A DNA stretch of 64,000 nucleotides from Pseudomonas sp. GD04019 (GCF_029837695.1 NZ_JAOEEA010000005.1:248001-312000); one strand, 5' to 3'; positions 1 through 8,683 are shown, counted from the first letter of the stretch. Program-made: numbers and translations. The notes: generated from the sequence alone by a model not told the origin.

Positions 1-453
1 ATCTTCGTAGTAAAGCTGTATTTCTACATTTTGACCGTAGTGCAGGGTTGCGGGAAGTCTCGGGCTAGAACCTTTGGAGTCGACTTCTAATTTGCAAAAT
101 TTATTAGAAAATTTAACGGCGGCACCGGTAATAGTTATAGGTCTTTTCCCCTGAGATATCGCCTCAAGAACAAATCGCCCATATAGCCATCGATAATCAA
201 CCTCACAGTCCTCGACATCTTCGCGGCTAGACTTATTTGCCAGCCAGAGTGAGACTATTGCAGCAGCTAGGGCTCCGATCCCGGAAAGCCACGAACCGAC
301 CATCGATAACAGTGGAATTAGAGTATTAACGAATGCGCTATAGGAGTTGCTGGCTCCCACAGCAGCTCCAAGCCCAAAAACAAGTATTAGAACTAGAAGA
401 AGAAGGGAAATGGCGCCAAGCACAGCCCAAGAGTGGCGACTAATAAAATCCAT
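1..453 (-). CDS. Membrane-anchored protein of unknown function (3' end outside window)
   Basis: An open frame runs leftward from an ATG at 453 and leaves the window still open, giving 151 visible codons. AGGAG and AAGGA motifs lie upstream of the ATG. The product begins with a short cytoplasmic stretch, then a strongly hydrophobic segment (about residues 11-30, rich in Leu/Val/Ile) and a second one (about 38-65), followed by a charged soluble region. This suggests a small two-helix inner-membrane protein with a soluble C-terminal domain. I recognise no family. It sits at the far end of the accessory region, so island cargo is likely, but its role cannot be inferred. Confidence 0.6.
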   Translation of the reverse strand, partial: MDFISRHSWAVLGAISLLLLVLILVFGLGAAVGASNSYSAFVNTLIPLLSMVGSWLSGIGALAAAIVSLWLANKSSREDVEDCEVDYRWLYGRFVLEAISQGKRPITITGAAVKFSNKFCKLEVDSKGSSPRLPATLHYGQNVEIQLYYED

Positions 454-572
454 TGCACATCCTTTGCTCTCCTAACGGACTCGCTTGCTTTCTAGCAAGC
501 TTTGGCTCCGAGTAAATAATCAGACTATGCCGAACGGGATGCCCCGACAGCAAGCACCTGAGGTCATTCGCG

Positions 573-1607
573 CTATAGCAGGTCATCCGGCGGCAGCCAC
601 CCACGCTTGCCTGTTCGAATACACTCCCAACCCCATTCGCGCTGGCGGCCGGCTCGGGCGTGCGTCTCAATTATCTCGGCCGACACCTCTCCGGTACTGC
701 CGTCGAGCTTGAACTGCGGACTCATGGCATAGCGAACATCAAAGCCAAATTTTCCTTGTAGTAACTGCTGCATGATCTTGACCCGCGTGCCCCAAGCTAG
801 CTCCTGCTGCCGACCTTTCGGTATTTGGTAAGCAATACGATTGAGATAGCTGGAGGCATGAATGTAGTCACTAGGGATCATCCACATTCGGTGGTGGGGT
901 GGGACCCCTAGAGGCAAAACGTGATCAATGAGCTGCCGCAGCAGCGGAAGCGCGACTTTAAGGGCATGGAGCTCTATGCCCATCATTGTCACCACGTTAT
1001 GCAAGGTATGCCCAATACGTACGGCTGCTTCGCTCTGCCTCTCTGCTGCGTCCCGTCGCAGCCAGACCAAGCAGGCAAGTACATCTAGAGAGGCCCGGCG
1101 TTCCAGTTTCTCCAGTAGTAGTGGTGTGACAGGACATCGAGTCTCATATCTCAGCACACCGGACTGGGCAGGCTGAAACAGTACATCCTGAACCGCCGGG
1201 GTCAGTTGGCGAAGGAAGGCATCCCCACGCATGACCTGGCTGTTGCCGAGATCAAGCACAGACCATAACGGGTGACGGAGCTCTCGTGTCGAGCCCGGGA
1301 CCTTCTCTTCGACGCTCCTCAGCAATTCGGCTTGCGGAAGATGGCGGCCCTGCTCGTAACGAATCCATTTGTTCTTGTAGTGCTGGATGGAGCCAGAGGT
1401 ATCTCTCGCGAAGGATTTTGGCTCGAAGTACTGCTCCATTTGGTAGGCCGTATTTAGCGCGGTGCGCTGACGCAACGTTTCATACCAATACCTGATTCGT
1501 AGGCTCCTTACTGGCTCGTGCCAAGAGGGAGGGTCCTGGTTCACGTATTCCCGTGCACCGGATACGAAATCCAGGTAGAGCCGAATAACCCTTTGAGCAT
1601 CAGACAT
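573..1607 (-). CDS. Hypothetical protein of island type, 344 aa
   Basis: This is a full-length frame with an ATG start and no recognisable catalytic motif. The protein is soluble, rich in Arg/Leu, and has no signal peptide or membrane segment. A central region (about residues 65-110) has a Tyr/Lys/Arg-rich stretch (YKNKWIRYEQGRHLP) that recalls DNA-binding or plasmid-maintenance proteins, but this is only an impression. It is transcribed away from the small gene at 1722 across a 114-bp gap, an arrangement often seen for regulator pairs in integrative elements. No function is assigned. Confidence 0.55.
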   Translation of the reverse strand: MSDAQRVIRLYLDFVSGAREYVNQDPPSWHEPVRSLRIRYWYETLRQRTALNTAYQMEQYFEPKSFARDTSGSIQHYKNKWIRYEQGRHLPQAELLRSVEEKVPGSTRELRHPLWSVLDLGNSQVMRGDAFLRQLTPAVQDVLFQPAQSGVLRYETRCPVTPLLLEKLERRASLDVLACLVWLRRDAAERQSEAAVRIGHTLHNVVTMMGIELHALKVALPLLRQLIDHVLPLGVPPHHRMWMIPSDYIHASSYLNRIAYQIPKGRQQELAWGTRVKIMQQLLQGKFGFDVRYAMSPQFKLDGSTGEVSAEIIETHARAGRQREWGWECIRTGKRGWLPPDDLL

Positions 1608-1721
1608 TTGGGTGGGGTCGGTAAGCGGTAGATACAGTAAAAAATACCCCTGATCTTACGGCTCGTTCAATCCAGACGGCTTCTCTACCATGGTGAGTGA
1701 CAAGACGACACGGCGCGTACC

Positions 1722-1988
1722 ATGCCCACACTGACCGATTTCCTGACCCTCGCCACCGAACTGGAACAGCAACTGACGACCCGCTATGGGGTGATGTTGG
1801 GAAGCAAGGATTTGTGGCGAGAGCTCGGTTTTCGTTCACCCAACGCCTTTCGCCAGGCGATGATCCGAGGCACTTTGGATTTGCCGGTGTTTGAAGTGCA
1901 GAATCGCCGCGGACGATTCGCCTTGGCTAAGGACGTGGCAACTTGGATTGCCCGACAGCGTATGAGCGCACCCAGCGAGGGCTTGTGA
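1722..1988 (+). CDS. Small putative DNA-binding protein, 88 aa
   Basis: The 88-residue product has the organisation of a short helix-turn-helix or excisionase-like protein: an N-terminal amphipathic helix, then KDLWRELGFRSPNAFRQAM (about residues 29-47), which looks like a DNA-recognition helix pair, and a C-terminal segment with RRGRFALAKDVATWIARQ resembling the wing and closing helix of MerR/AlpA-type folds. No strong ribosome binding site precedes the ATG, so the start is uncertain. It is followed by a strong bidirectional terminator at 2076. A regulatory or excision role is plausible from context only. Confidence 0.5.
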   Translation: MPTLTDFLTLATELEQQLTTRYGVMLGSKDLWRELGFRSPNAFRQAMIRGTLDLPVFEVQNRRGRFALAKDVATWIARQRMSAPSEGL

Positions 1989-2075
1989 GGACGACCCGAG
2001 ATGCAAACCATGACCAATAGCGGAGGGCATCGTATGAGCCATACCTGATCGCAGAGCCGCGCAGGTACCGGAGAT

Positions 2076-2111
2076 GCAAAAAGCCCAGGGGTGGAGCCCT
2101 GGGCTTTTTGC
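2076..2111. terminator. Bidirectional intrinsic terminator
   Basis: A perfect 15-bp inverted repeat (GCAAAAAGCCCAGGG and its complement at 2097-2111) encloses a 6-nt loop. The A-run on the left and T-run on the right make it a rho-independent terminator for either strand. It lies just before the IS21-type element and ends the small gene at 1722. Confidence 0.8.
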
Positions 2112-2255
2112 GGGAAGTCAGTTGTCGCAACGCCTGACCCCTGCATTCTGTGTCTCTCTTTCAGCCGACGTCAAGTCAGCTGCCTGCCCATTCATCCTTG
2201 ATAGAGCATGATCGTGACAAGCGAGGCCTGCCTGCGCCTGTCACTAGGGAGCACC

Positions 2256-3806
2256 ATGAGAACACCTATTGAGAAGCAGCGCGAGATCGTACGTTTACTT
2301 AGTCATCCCGACCTATCCAACCGCATGATCGGTCACCTGGTCGGCGTTTCACACAATACGGTACGCGTTCTACGAAACCACTTGGCTCTGACCGGAGAAG
2401 CCTGGGGCAGCCTTGAGGAGCTGGATGACGCCTCATTTACCCGTCGCCTACAAATCGGGTCTGCCACGGGCGCTCCCCGTAAGGCAGCTCCGGCATGGCA
2501 CGAGGTGCATGAGCAGCTATGCCGCCCGGATATGACCCTTGAACTGCTCTGGCAGGAGTTCCGAGAGCAGCAACCGGATGGCGTGTCATACAGTCAGTTC
2601 ACACGCCACTACCGAGCTTGGGTGAAGAAACAAAAACTCAGCATGCGACAGGTGCATGTGCCGGGGGACAAGCTGTTCGTCGATTTCTGCGGTCGAACCA
2701 TGCCCATTGTCGACCAGTCCTCGGGGCAGATTCGGCGGGCGCAGGTGTTCGTCGCCACGCTGGGGTGTTCTGGCTACCTGTACGCCATCGCTGTTTCTAG
2801 CCAGACAACACGTGACTGGTTGCATTGCCATGTACAGGCACTTGAGCATCTGGGTGGTGTGCCGCGCTTTGTCGTGCCGGACAACCTCAAGGCCGCCGTC
2901 ATCAAGTCGCAGCGCGACCAGCTACATCTGAACCGGGCGTACTCCGAGCTGGCCGAATATTACGGTTTCAACATTCTGCCTGCTCGACCGCGTAAGCCCC
3001 AAGACAAGTCCCTGGCCGAAGTGGGCGTGCAGATCGTGCAGCGTTGGGTGCTGGCCCGCCTTCGCCATTGCACCTTCTTCTCCCTTGAGGAGTTGAACGG
3101 GCAGCTGGGGTATTGGATGGCGTTACTTAATCAGCGTACGACCCGTACCTATCTCAAGAGTCGGATGGCCCGCTTGCAAGAGCTGGATCTTCCTGCGCTC
3201 GGAGCTTTACCAGAGCGCCGCTACGATTTTCATCAATGGCGTTACCAACTGCGCGTAGGCCCCGACTATCACATCGAATACGAGCAGCACCATTACTCAG
3301 TACCTTATCAATACGCTCATCAGTTGGTGGATCTGAGGATCAATACCGACTGGCTAGAGGTCGTTTACCAGCGCCGAGTCATCGCCACGCATCGCCTGAG
3401 CAACTCTTCGGGGATGAGTACCCTGCAAGAACATCTCGCTCCTAGTCACCGCAGCTACCAAGAGGAGCAGCCAGAGGCTCTGCTTGCCTGGGCTGAGCAG
3501 GTTGGGTCGGCGACACATGCCTTCGTTCGGCGGAATTTGGATGAGCGACAGCAATTCGCTACTGGCATGAGAGCCATGGCCAGCCTGCGGCATCTGCAGC
3601 GCAAGGATCAGATATCGACAGCACGATTGGAGTCGGCCTGCGCCTATGCGCTCAAACTAGGCACCCTCAGTTTTACCCGATTACGAGCCATTCTGCGCAA
3701 TGAGGCTGATCTAAAGCGCGAGCACTGTCTGCCATCCGCTGCTGTCGAGCACACGAATATTCGAGGTGCTGCCTACTACTCTACCCAGTCGGGGGAAAAC
3801 GCATGA
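2256..3806 (+). CDS. istA: IS21-family transposase IstA, 516 aa
   Basis: This is the DDE transposase that cuts and joins the IS21-type element. The N-terminus holds a helix-turn-helix (LSHPDLSNRMIGHLVGVS, about residues 11-28). The central catalytic core follows, with VDFCGRTMPIV, VVPDNLKAAV and the DKSLAEVGVQ region supplying the acidic residues of the RNase-H fold. A C-terminal Mu-transposase-like beta domain comes last. Length matches the family (about 500 aa). The ATG at 2256 with AGGGA upstream is preferred to the frame-open codon at 2208. It overlaps istB by 4 nt (ATGA), the usual translational coupling in this family. The gene appears intact. Confidence 0.93.
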   Translation: MRTPIEKQREIVRLLSHPDLSNRMIGHLVGVSHNTVRVLRNHLALTGEAWGSLEELDDASFTRRLQIGSATGAPRKAAPAWHEVHEQLCRPDMTLELLWQEFREQQPDGVSYSQFTRHYRAWVKKQKLSMRQVHVPGDKLFVDFCGRTMPIVDQSSGQIRRAQVFVATLGCSGYLYAIAVSSQTTRDWLHCHVQALEHLGGVPRFVVPDNLKAAVIKSQRDQLHLNRAYSELAEYYGFNILPARPRKPQDKSLAEVGVQIVQRWVLARLRHCTFFSLEELNGQLGYWMALLNQRTTRTYLKSRMARLQELDLPALGALPERRYDFHQWRYQLRVGPDYHIEYEQHHYSVPYQYAHQLVDLRINTDWLEVVYQRRVIATHRLSNSSGMSTLQEHLAPSHRSYQEEQPEALLAWAEQVGSATHAFVRRNLDERQQFATGMRAMASLRHLQRKDQISTARLESACAYALKLGTLSFTRLRAILRNEADLKREHCLPSAAVEHTNIRGAAYYSTQSGENA

Positions 3807-4543
3807 GCCACATCAATACCCCTCATCGACTTATCGACTTGGGTCTTCATGGCATGGCCCGCTCATACGAGAACCAGCTGCACCAACCGCAGCTGCAGCA
3901 AGAGACTTTCGAAGTGCGGCTGGGCCTGATGCTGGATGCCGAATACAGCTCACGCGAAGCTCGAAAAATCGAGCGTTTGATGAGGCTGGCGAGATTGCGT
4001 GAAAGCCAGGCAACCCTAGAGGATGTCGACTACAAGGTGAGCCGTGGACTGGATCGTAGTGTGGTGATGAACCTGGCACAGTGCGAGTGGCTGCGTCGCC
4101 GACAAAACCTGCTTCTCACCGGTGCGACTGGCACGGGCAAGACCTGGCTGGCTTGTGCGTTTGGTAATCAAGCTTGCCGGCAGGGGTTTATGACCTACTA
4201 CCGCACCGCCACTCAACTATTTGAAGACATTCTGCTGTCCCATGCTGACAACACCTTGCCTAAGCTGCGCCGGCAGCTGGTTAGAACGCAATTGCTGATC
4301 ATCGATGATCTAGGCATTGGTGGCATCTCGGCGCAACTTGGCCCAATGCTGCTGGAAATCATTGACCAGCAGTCACGCAACGGCTCCCTGCTGATAACCA
4401 GCCAGTACCCACAGGAAAAGTGGTACGAGCTGTTCGCAGACCCGACGATTGCCGACGCCATCTTGGATCGGATTATTCACAAATCACACATCGTTCAGCT
4501 CAAGGGAGAGTCGATGCGCAAGGTCAGGGCCAAAAAAAGCTGA
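3803..4543 (+). CDS. istB: IS21-family helper ATPase IstB, 246 aa
   Basis: IstB is the AAA+ ATPase (DnaC-like) that selects target DNA for IstA. A Walker A motif GATGTGKT lies at about residues 107-114 and Walker B LLIIDDLGIGG at about 167-177, followed by a sensor region (LLITSQYP). The length is normal. The ATG overlaps the istA stop by 4 nt. A perfect 10-bp stem (CACCCTGCCC at 4556, complement at 4568-4577) directly follows the stop and may limit read-through, although there is no T-run. Confidence 0.93.
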   Translation: MSHINTPHRLIDLGLHGMARSYENQLHQPQLQQETFEVRLGLMLDAEYSSREARKIERLMRLARLRESQATLEDVDYKVSRGLDRSVVMNLAQCEWLRRRQNLLLTGATGTGKTWLACAFGNQACRQGFMTYYRTATQLFEDILLSHADNTLPKLRRQLVRTQLLIIDDLGIGGISAQLGPMLLEIIDQQSRNGSLLITSQYPQEKWYELFADPTIADAILDRIIHKSHIVQLKGESMRKVRAKKS

Positions 4544-4587
4544 CTTGATGGTATTCACCCTGCCCTTGGGCAGGGTGGTCAACTGAC

Positions 4588-4653
4588 ATGCAATTGCTGG
4601 TCAGATCGAATGCAATCACTGGTCAAGGCTGATGCGATCAGCCGGTCAGGTCA
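4588..4653 (+). repeat. Three 22-bp subterminal repeats of the IS21-like element
   Basis: Three consecutive 22-nt units begin at 4588, 4610 and 4632. They share the pattern ATGCRATYRSYGGTCA with variable tails, and a partial fourth copy (AAGCAATTT) follows. Multiple subterminal repeats are characteristic of IS21-family ends, where IstA binds. Seen directly in the sequence; the binding role is inferred from the family. Confidence 0.75.
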
Positions 4654-4852
4654 GAAGCAATTTCGCACTGATTCGGCGAATACCGTAGACCTTCTCTTCT
4701 CGCAGCTTCTCGAGCCGGTGTATCAGGTACTGTTCTGCTTCCTCCCGGTTGCTTGTTCCAGTGCTTTCTTGAAGTCGCTGACCTCTGACGACCTTGTCGA
4801 CATGCCAGATTCCGTTTCTCTCGTAGAGGCCAGTGATGGTTTTTCGCGCCAT
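4646..4852 (-). pseudogene. Tyrosine integrase, N-terminal fragment cut by the IS21 element
   Basis: The frame starts MARKTITGLYERNGIWHVDK, the N-terminal arm-binding domain of island-type tyrosine integrases (normally about 330-400 aa). The homologous pattern holds to about residue 59 (KVYGIR), then runs into the IS end and a stop. No integrase core or the R-H-R-Y catalytic residues are found on the far side of the IS, so insertion was accompanied by deletion of the catalytic domain. This integrase cannot be functional. Its start lies inside the 3' part of the excisionase-like frame at 4723-5133, a common overlap in such elements. Confidence 0.8.
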
Positions 4853-5133
4853 GGTTTTTCTCCTTGGCGCTCGCTGCGGAATCGATCTTGTCCCTGGGCA
4901 CCGTTCTTTTCAATAACCGCTCGTTCGATGTAGTCGTCTACCCAGGCGTCCAGTTCCTCGCGATCAAAGCCGATGCCTTGTAGGCCTATGCGAAATTCGC
5001 GGACATATGGGCGTACGGTCTTGTTGAACTCATCCCTGCACATCCCGAGATAAGCGGGCGCCGCCCCGGCCCGGATAACGCGTGGTGGGCAAGAAAGCCG
5101 GTTGGGCAGGGGTTGCCTGCTGGCGTCTGACAT
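4723..5133 (-). CDS. Excisionase-like helix-turn-helix protein, 136 aa
   Basis: The ATG at 5133 follows an AGAGG site, and the upstream extension of the frame is discarded. The product has a MerR/AlpA-type core (APAYLGMCRDEFNKTVRPYV then GIGFDREELDAWVDDYI, about residues 26-72) that is typical of small proteins placed directly before integrases in Pseudomonas islands. The remainder is polar and overlaps the integrase start in another frame. Likely role: DNA bending or regulation of the integrase. With the integrase destroyed, it may now have no recombination partner here. Confidence 0.6.
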   Translation of the reverse strand: MSDASRQPLPNRLSCPPRVIRAGAAPAYLGMCRDEFNKTVRPYVREFRIGLQGIGFDREELDAWVDDYIERAVIEKNGAQGQDRFRSERQGEKPWREKPSLASTRETESGMSTRSSEVSDFKKALEQATGRKQNST

Positions 5134-5296
5134 GGCATCTGCCTCTTGGCATGACGGTGTCATGCTCAAGGCAGACCAGATGAAGGGCAACCCGTTGTGG
5201 CGATTTACTGCGTGTCCAAGCAAAGGGGAAGCCACGAGTGGACAGGCGACGCGGGCATTGATGGCATATGAGACTTGGGCGACAGGAGGATTGTGG

Positions 5297-6592
5297 GTGA
5301 ACTCAGTTCCGACGGATGCTATGGATTGCGATGATCCGCCCGGGCAGGTGTCCCGGGAGGCGCTCTACGATGAGGTATGGCGCCACCCTATGCTCAGGGT
5401 GGCCGAGCGCTATGAGGTTTCGTCGAGCTTCATGGCGAGGGTCTGCACCTCCATGAACGTGCCGCGCCCGCCGCGCGGCCACTGGGCAAAGCTCGAACAT
5501 GGCAAGCCAAGTCCCCAGGTACCCTTGCCTGACGCACGCCCGGGAGACCATTTGATATGGCGAAGAGGCGATGCCCCAGGGCCGGCGAGGTATCCGCTTC
5601 CCAAGCCGCCGGAGAGCCAGGTTGCCCGTCCGCGGCCACGTATTTCGCGCTCAGCGCGCCATCCTTTGGTCAGCGGTGTACGAGACCTTTTTACCAAGGG
5701 AAAGGTGATCGACAGCGGCTACCTGAAGCCTTCGCAGAGGCGCCTGGTGGATGTAGTGGTATCGGGGCCGATGCTCGACGATGCGCTGGATATGGCCAAT
5801 GCCCTGTTCCTCAGGCTGGAGGCCGCTGGATATCGGGTCATGCTCGCGCCGAGCGATCGCACCTATTCCCGCGCTTCCGTTGAGGAAAGGGAGAAGCCCG
5901 GGAAGACGGTTAACAATCGTTATCCGAGCCTTTGGCATCCCTCCAAGGCGACTGTTGTCTTCGTGGGCTCCGTCGCTATCGGCCTGACTCTTTTCGAGAT
6001 GACCGAGGAGCTAGAGGCGCGGTACGTCGAGGGGGAGTACATCCCTCTTGGCAAGCTGCCGGCTGCCGAGCGACGTCGTCCGATGCCCAGTTGGAGTTGG
6101 ACCACGCACAAGCAGTTCGCCACCGGGCGATTGTGCCTCCAGGCATTCAGTCCTTATCCAGTCGCGGATTGGGTGCATCGCTGGCCAGAGGCCAAGGCGC
6201 GCGAGCTTCGGGGGCAACTGGACGACATAGTCGACTACCTGACAAAGGCGGCGACCACTATTGCTGGCCTAGTCGAGGAGGGTGAGCGCCAGGCTGCGAT
6301 CCGAAGGCAGGAATGGGAAGAAGAGCGGAGGCGATTGGAGGAGCGGTGGGAGCGGGAGCGCCAGGAAAAGGCCAGGTCAGAAGCCCGGCAAGAGCTGCTT
6401 GAGGCCATTCGTGCCTGGGATGACGCGCGGCGGATACAGGCATTCTTCCGCGAGGCCGAGGACGAGGCCTTGTCGAGAACGAGCGAGGAGAGGGAGGTGT
6501 TGCTGGGGCGCCTGGCCATTGCCAGGGATCTTGTTGGGGAGATGGATACGCTTGGCATGTTGATGAAATGGCGAGGGCCAGAAGAGCGGTGA
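5297..6592 (+). CDS. Unknown protein with C-terminal coiled coil, 431 aa
   Basis: The GTG at 5297 is chosen because a perfect AGGAGGA lies six bases before it; in-frame ATGs at 5261 and 5321 have no such site. The N-terminus (about residues 12-60: SREALYDEVWRHPMLRVAER then VPRPPRGHWAKLEHGKP) looks like a helix-turn-helix seen in island-borne hypothetical proteins. The middle is a mixed alpha/beta domain. Residues about 310-400 are a highly charged Glu/Arg coiled coil. The gene is divergent from the excisionase-like gene and precedes hipBA. No family is assigned; a cargo or defence role is possible from position only. Confidence 0.7.
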   Translation: MNSVPTDAMDCDDPPGQVSREALYDEVWRHPMLRVAERYEVSSSFMARVCTSMNVPRPPRGHWAKLEHGKPSPQVPLPDARPGDHLIWRRGDAPGPARYPLPKPPESQVARPRPRISRSARHPLVSGVRDLFTKGKVIDSGYLKPSQRRLVDVVVSGPMLDDALDMANALFLRLEAAGYRVMLAPSDRTYSRASVEEREKPGKTVNNRYPSLWHPSKATVVFVGSVAIGLTLFEMTEELEARYVEGEYIPLGKLPAAERRRPMPSWSWTTHKQFATGRLCLQAFSPYPVADWVHRWPEAKARELRGQLDDIVDYLTKAATTIAGLVEEGERQAAIRRQEWEEERRRLEERWERERQEKARSEARQELLEAIRAWDDARRIQAFFREAEDEALSRTSEEREVLLGRLAIARDLVGEMDTLGMLMKWRGPEER

Positions 6593-6664
6593 GGCATAAG
6601 TGCAAGTCGGATTTGCTGCTCAAGTATGGCTGGTCTAATCCACTTTGATTTTTTTGTGGGTTAG

Positions 6665-6700
6665 GTATACGTTACATTTAATCTAATTTGTTACGTATAC
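6665..6700. promoter_or_regulatory. Palindromic operator of hipBA
   Basis: An imperfect inverted repeat, GTATACGTTACA at 6665-6676 and TGTTACGTATAC at 6689-6700, matches at 11 of 12 positions and ends 5 bp before the hipB ATG. HipB-type antitoxins bind such palindromes to repress their own operon. The site is AT-rich, so it likely overlaps the promoter, and the transcript may have a very short leader. Confidence 0.7.
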
Positions 6701-6705
6701 AGAAC

Positions 6706-6957
6706 ATGGATTATTCCCTGATCACGAGGCGTCTTGGCGAGCAGATTCGGCAGCGCCGCCTGAATCGCGGCCTGACCCAGGCCAAGCTGGCTGCCTTGGC
6801 GGGCATCACCCGGCAGAAGGTCATCGCCATCGAGAGGGGCGACTTGTCGGTGGGCATGACGGCCTATGCGCGAGTGCTAGGAGCCCTGGACTGTGAGTTC
6901 GCATTGGTGTCTGCGGCCATGCCCACGTTGGATGAGATCCAGGGAGTGTTCGACTGA
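6706..6957 (+). CDS. hipB: HipB-like antitoxin, XRE-family DNA-binding protein, 83 aa
   Basis: This small helix-turn-helix protein of the XRE/Cro type has RRLGEQIRQRRLNRGLTQAK, ALAGITRQKVIAIERG and a short C-terminal tail. It neutralises the HipA kinase and represses the operon through the palindrome just upstream. The ATG at 6706 is preferred over the TTG at 6688, which lies inside the operator. The stop overlaps the hipA start (TGATG), so the two are translationally coupled. Confidence 0.85.
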   Translation: MDYSLITRRLGEQIRQRRLNRGLTQAKLAALAGITRQKVIAIERGDLSVGMTAYARVLGALDCEFALVSAAMPTLDEIQGVFD

Positions 6958-8153
6958 TGACAGCCGTGCTGCAGGTGGCAACGCCAGAGGGCGAGAGCGG
7001 GAGGATCCTCAGCTCCGCCGGGGACTACCTATTCCGCTACCACGAAGAGGCCAAAGCGCAGGCAGCGATCAGTTTGCTGATGCCCGTGCGCCTGGATGAA
7101 TACCGCCACCGGGAGCTGCACCCGATTTTCCAGATGAACCTGCCGGAAGGGTACGTCTTGGAGCAGCTGCGCAACCGCCTGGCCAAGGTGGTGAATGTCG
7201 ATCCCATGTTGCTGCTGGCGCTCTCTGGCAGCAGCTCGCCTATCGGGCGGGTAGCCGTTAGCTCACATGAGGTCGATGCGCTCTTGCGGCGCCAGCAGTT
7301 CCCCGGGGAAATACTGGGGGAAATCCTGGCCTGGGATGGTGCTGAGGACATTTTTGCCGGCCTGGTGGATCGTTACATTTTGCGCGCCGGGATATCGGGC
7401 GTGCAGCCCAAGGTACTGGTGCCAGAGCAGCAGGACGCCGCGCCACAGCGTTTTACCTCGAAGACCTCCGACCTGATCATCAAGAGCGGACGGGACGAGT
7501 TTCCGGGGTTGGCGATCAATGAGTTCCTCTGCATGTCCGTAGCCAGGGAGGCTGGGATTGCGGTGCCGGAGTTCTACCTGTCCGATAACACCAAGCTGTT
7601 CGTCATGCGCCGCTTCGACCGGGACGAACAACTCGATCCCATCGGCTTCGAAGATATGGCCGCACTGATGGGACTGGCTGCGGAGCAGAAGTACAGCAAG
7701 AGCTATTCGGCCATCGCCAAGGCCATCCGCCTGTTCTGTCCGCCGGAGCAGGTGCAGGGCTCACTGGCGCAGTTATTTGCCATGGTTAGCCTGAGCTGCA
7801 TCGTCGGGAACGGTGACGCCCACCTGAAGAACTTCGGGCTGCTGTATTCCGACCCTACGCAGCGCGATGCGCGGCTGGCGCCGGCCTACGACATCGTCAA
7901 CACCACGGCCTACATTCCGGAGGACGTATTGGCACTGGATCTGGTCGGCAACAAATCATTATTCGCGTCGCGACAGGGGCTGCTGGAGTTCGCCAAGGCG
8001 TGTGATGTGGCCTGGCCGGAGGAGGTCATTCGCGAGCAGTTGCAAGCCCTGGAGCGCGTGTTGGCCTGCTCGATCGAGCTGTGCGAGCAGGCTCCGAATG
8101 TGGCCGCTGCAATCCGCCAGTCTGCTGAGCCGTTTATGAAAACCTTCGGCTAG
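6957..8153 (+). CDS. hipA: HipA-like serine/threonine kinase toxin, 398 aa
   Basis: HipA toxins phosphorylate aminoacyl-tRNA synthetases (GltX in the E. coli case) and halt translation. The visible landmarks are the N-subdomain (about residues 1-100), the Ser-containing loop SGVQPKVLV (about 146-154), the catalytic GNGDAHLKNFGLLY (about 283-296) with the conserved Asp and Asn, and the metal-binding Asp in PAYDIVNT (about 308-315). Length is near the family norm. The gene is coupled to hipB and appears intact. The substrate in this organism cannot be deduced from sequence. A second, broken hipA relic is present at 41.3 kb. Confidence 0.88.
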   Translation: MTAVLQVATPEGESGRILSSAGDYLFRYHEEAKAQAAISLLMPVRLDEYRHRELHPIFQMNLPEGYVLEQLRNRLAKVVNVDPMLLLALSGSSSPIGRVAVSSHEVDALLRRQQFPGEILGEILAWDGAEDIFAGLVDRYILRAGISGVQPKVLVPEQQDAAPQRFTSKTSDLIIKSGRDEFPGLAINEFLCMSVAREAGIAVPEFYLSDNTKLFVMRRFDRDEQLDPIGFEDMAALMGLAAEQKYSKSYSAIAKAIRLFCPPEQVQGSLAQLFAMVSLSCIVGNGDAHLKNFGLLYSDPTQRDARLAPAYDIVNTTAYIPEDVLALDLVGNKSLFASRQGLLEFAKACDVAWPEEVIREQLQALERVLACSIELCEQAPNVAAAIRQSAEPFMKTFG

Positions 8154-8683
8154 CGTGCGTTCAGGTTCGGAATGGCATCGGTGTCTTGGGTTGCAGACGC
8201 ACTGGCAACTGAGTGGGATATGAGTTCGGCACGTCGCATTGAGATGGTTTCTCGTGATGGGGGATGAGTCACTGGGAGTGACGGTTTTCCCGATTTCTTA
8301 AACTAGTTCCGTACCGTTCGGGCGGGGTAGGCACGGCAGGCAGAGAGCGGCCAGAAGCAGTCACTTGCTGCCCGCATCAATATCGTGATCTGTCCCCGAT
8401 GGTTTGTGGCTGATCACTGGTTCAAACCATCGCAGCGAACCGTGGTAAGAACCCACGTACTGACTGAGCACTCTGTCTGCATGAAAGTGTTGCGCGATAC
8501 CAGTGTGTGAAGCTATTGCGTGCCCCTGCATAAAGGCGGGGGACTTTCGGCTACCAATGGTGATGTGTAGCTAACTGGCAGTTGCTGTCCGCAAGCTGCC
8601 AGCTTATGCCATGATTCTGGGTTGTCGCCTCACGCTAAGGCAACGGGCGTTCAGGCAGCCATGTCAACTCATCAAGGAAGGAT
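8154..8683. other. 530-bp intergenic stretch
   Basis: I see no convincing gene on either strand. Short imperfect hairpins occur, for example CTGGCAG and CTGCCAG at about 8575-8605. A weak ribosome binding site (AAGGA) precedes the helicase start. The stretch probably holds the helicase promoter and decayed sequence. Confidence 0.4.

Larger units (their letters stand above)
2123..4667 (+). mobile_element. IS21-family insertion sequence (istA-istB); ends approximate
   Basis: The element carries the two-gene istA/istB set typical of IS21. The right end has repeated transposase-site-like units (see 4588-4653). I place the right end near 4667 because the integrase coding sequence resumes its expected pattern just beyond it. 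The left end is put near the TGTCGCAACGCCTGACC block at 2123, which partly resembles the complement of the right end. A flanking target duplication could not be shown, so both ends are tentative. The element interrupts the start of an integrase gene, and the rest of that gene is not on the other side. Confidence 0.7.

Noticed and set aside
483..500. GCTTGCT/AGCAAGC hairpin upstream of the left-edge membrane gene
   Set aside because: Only 7 bp, no T-run on either side; too weak to call a terminator or operator.
2005..2065. Possible IS left end with TGACCA and CTGATCGCA words resembling the right-end repeats
   Set aside because: Similarity is patchy and would place a terminator inside the element; the block near 2123 fits the family better, although the end stays uncertain.
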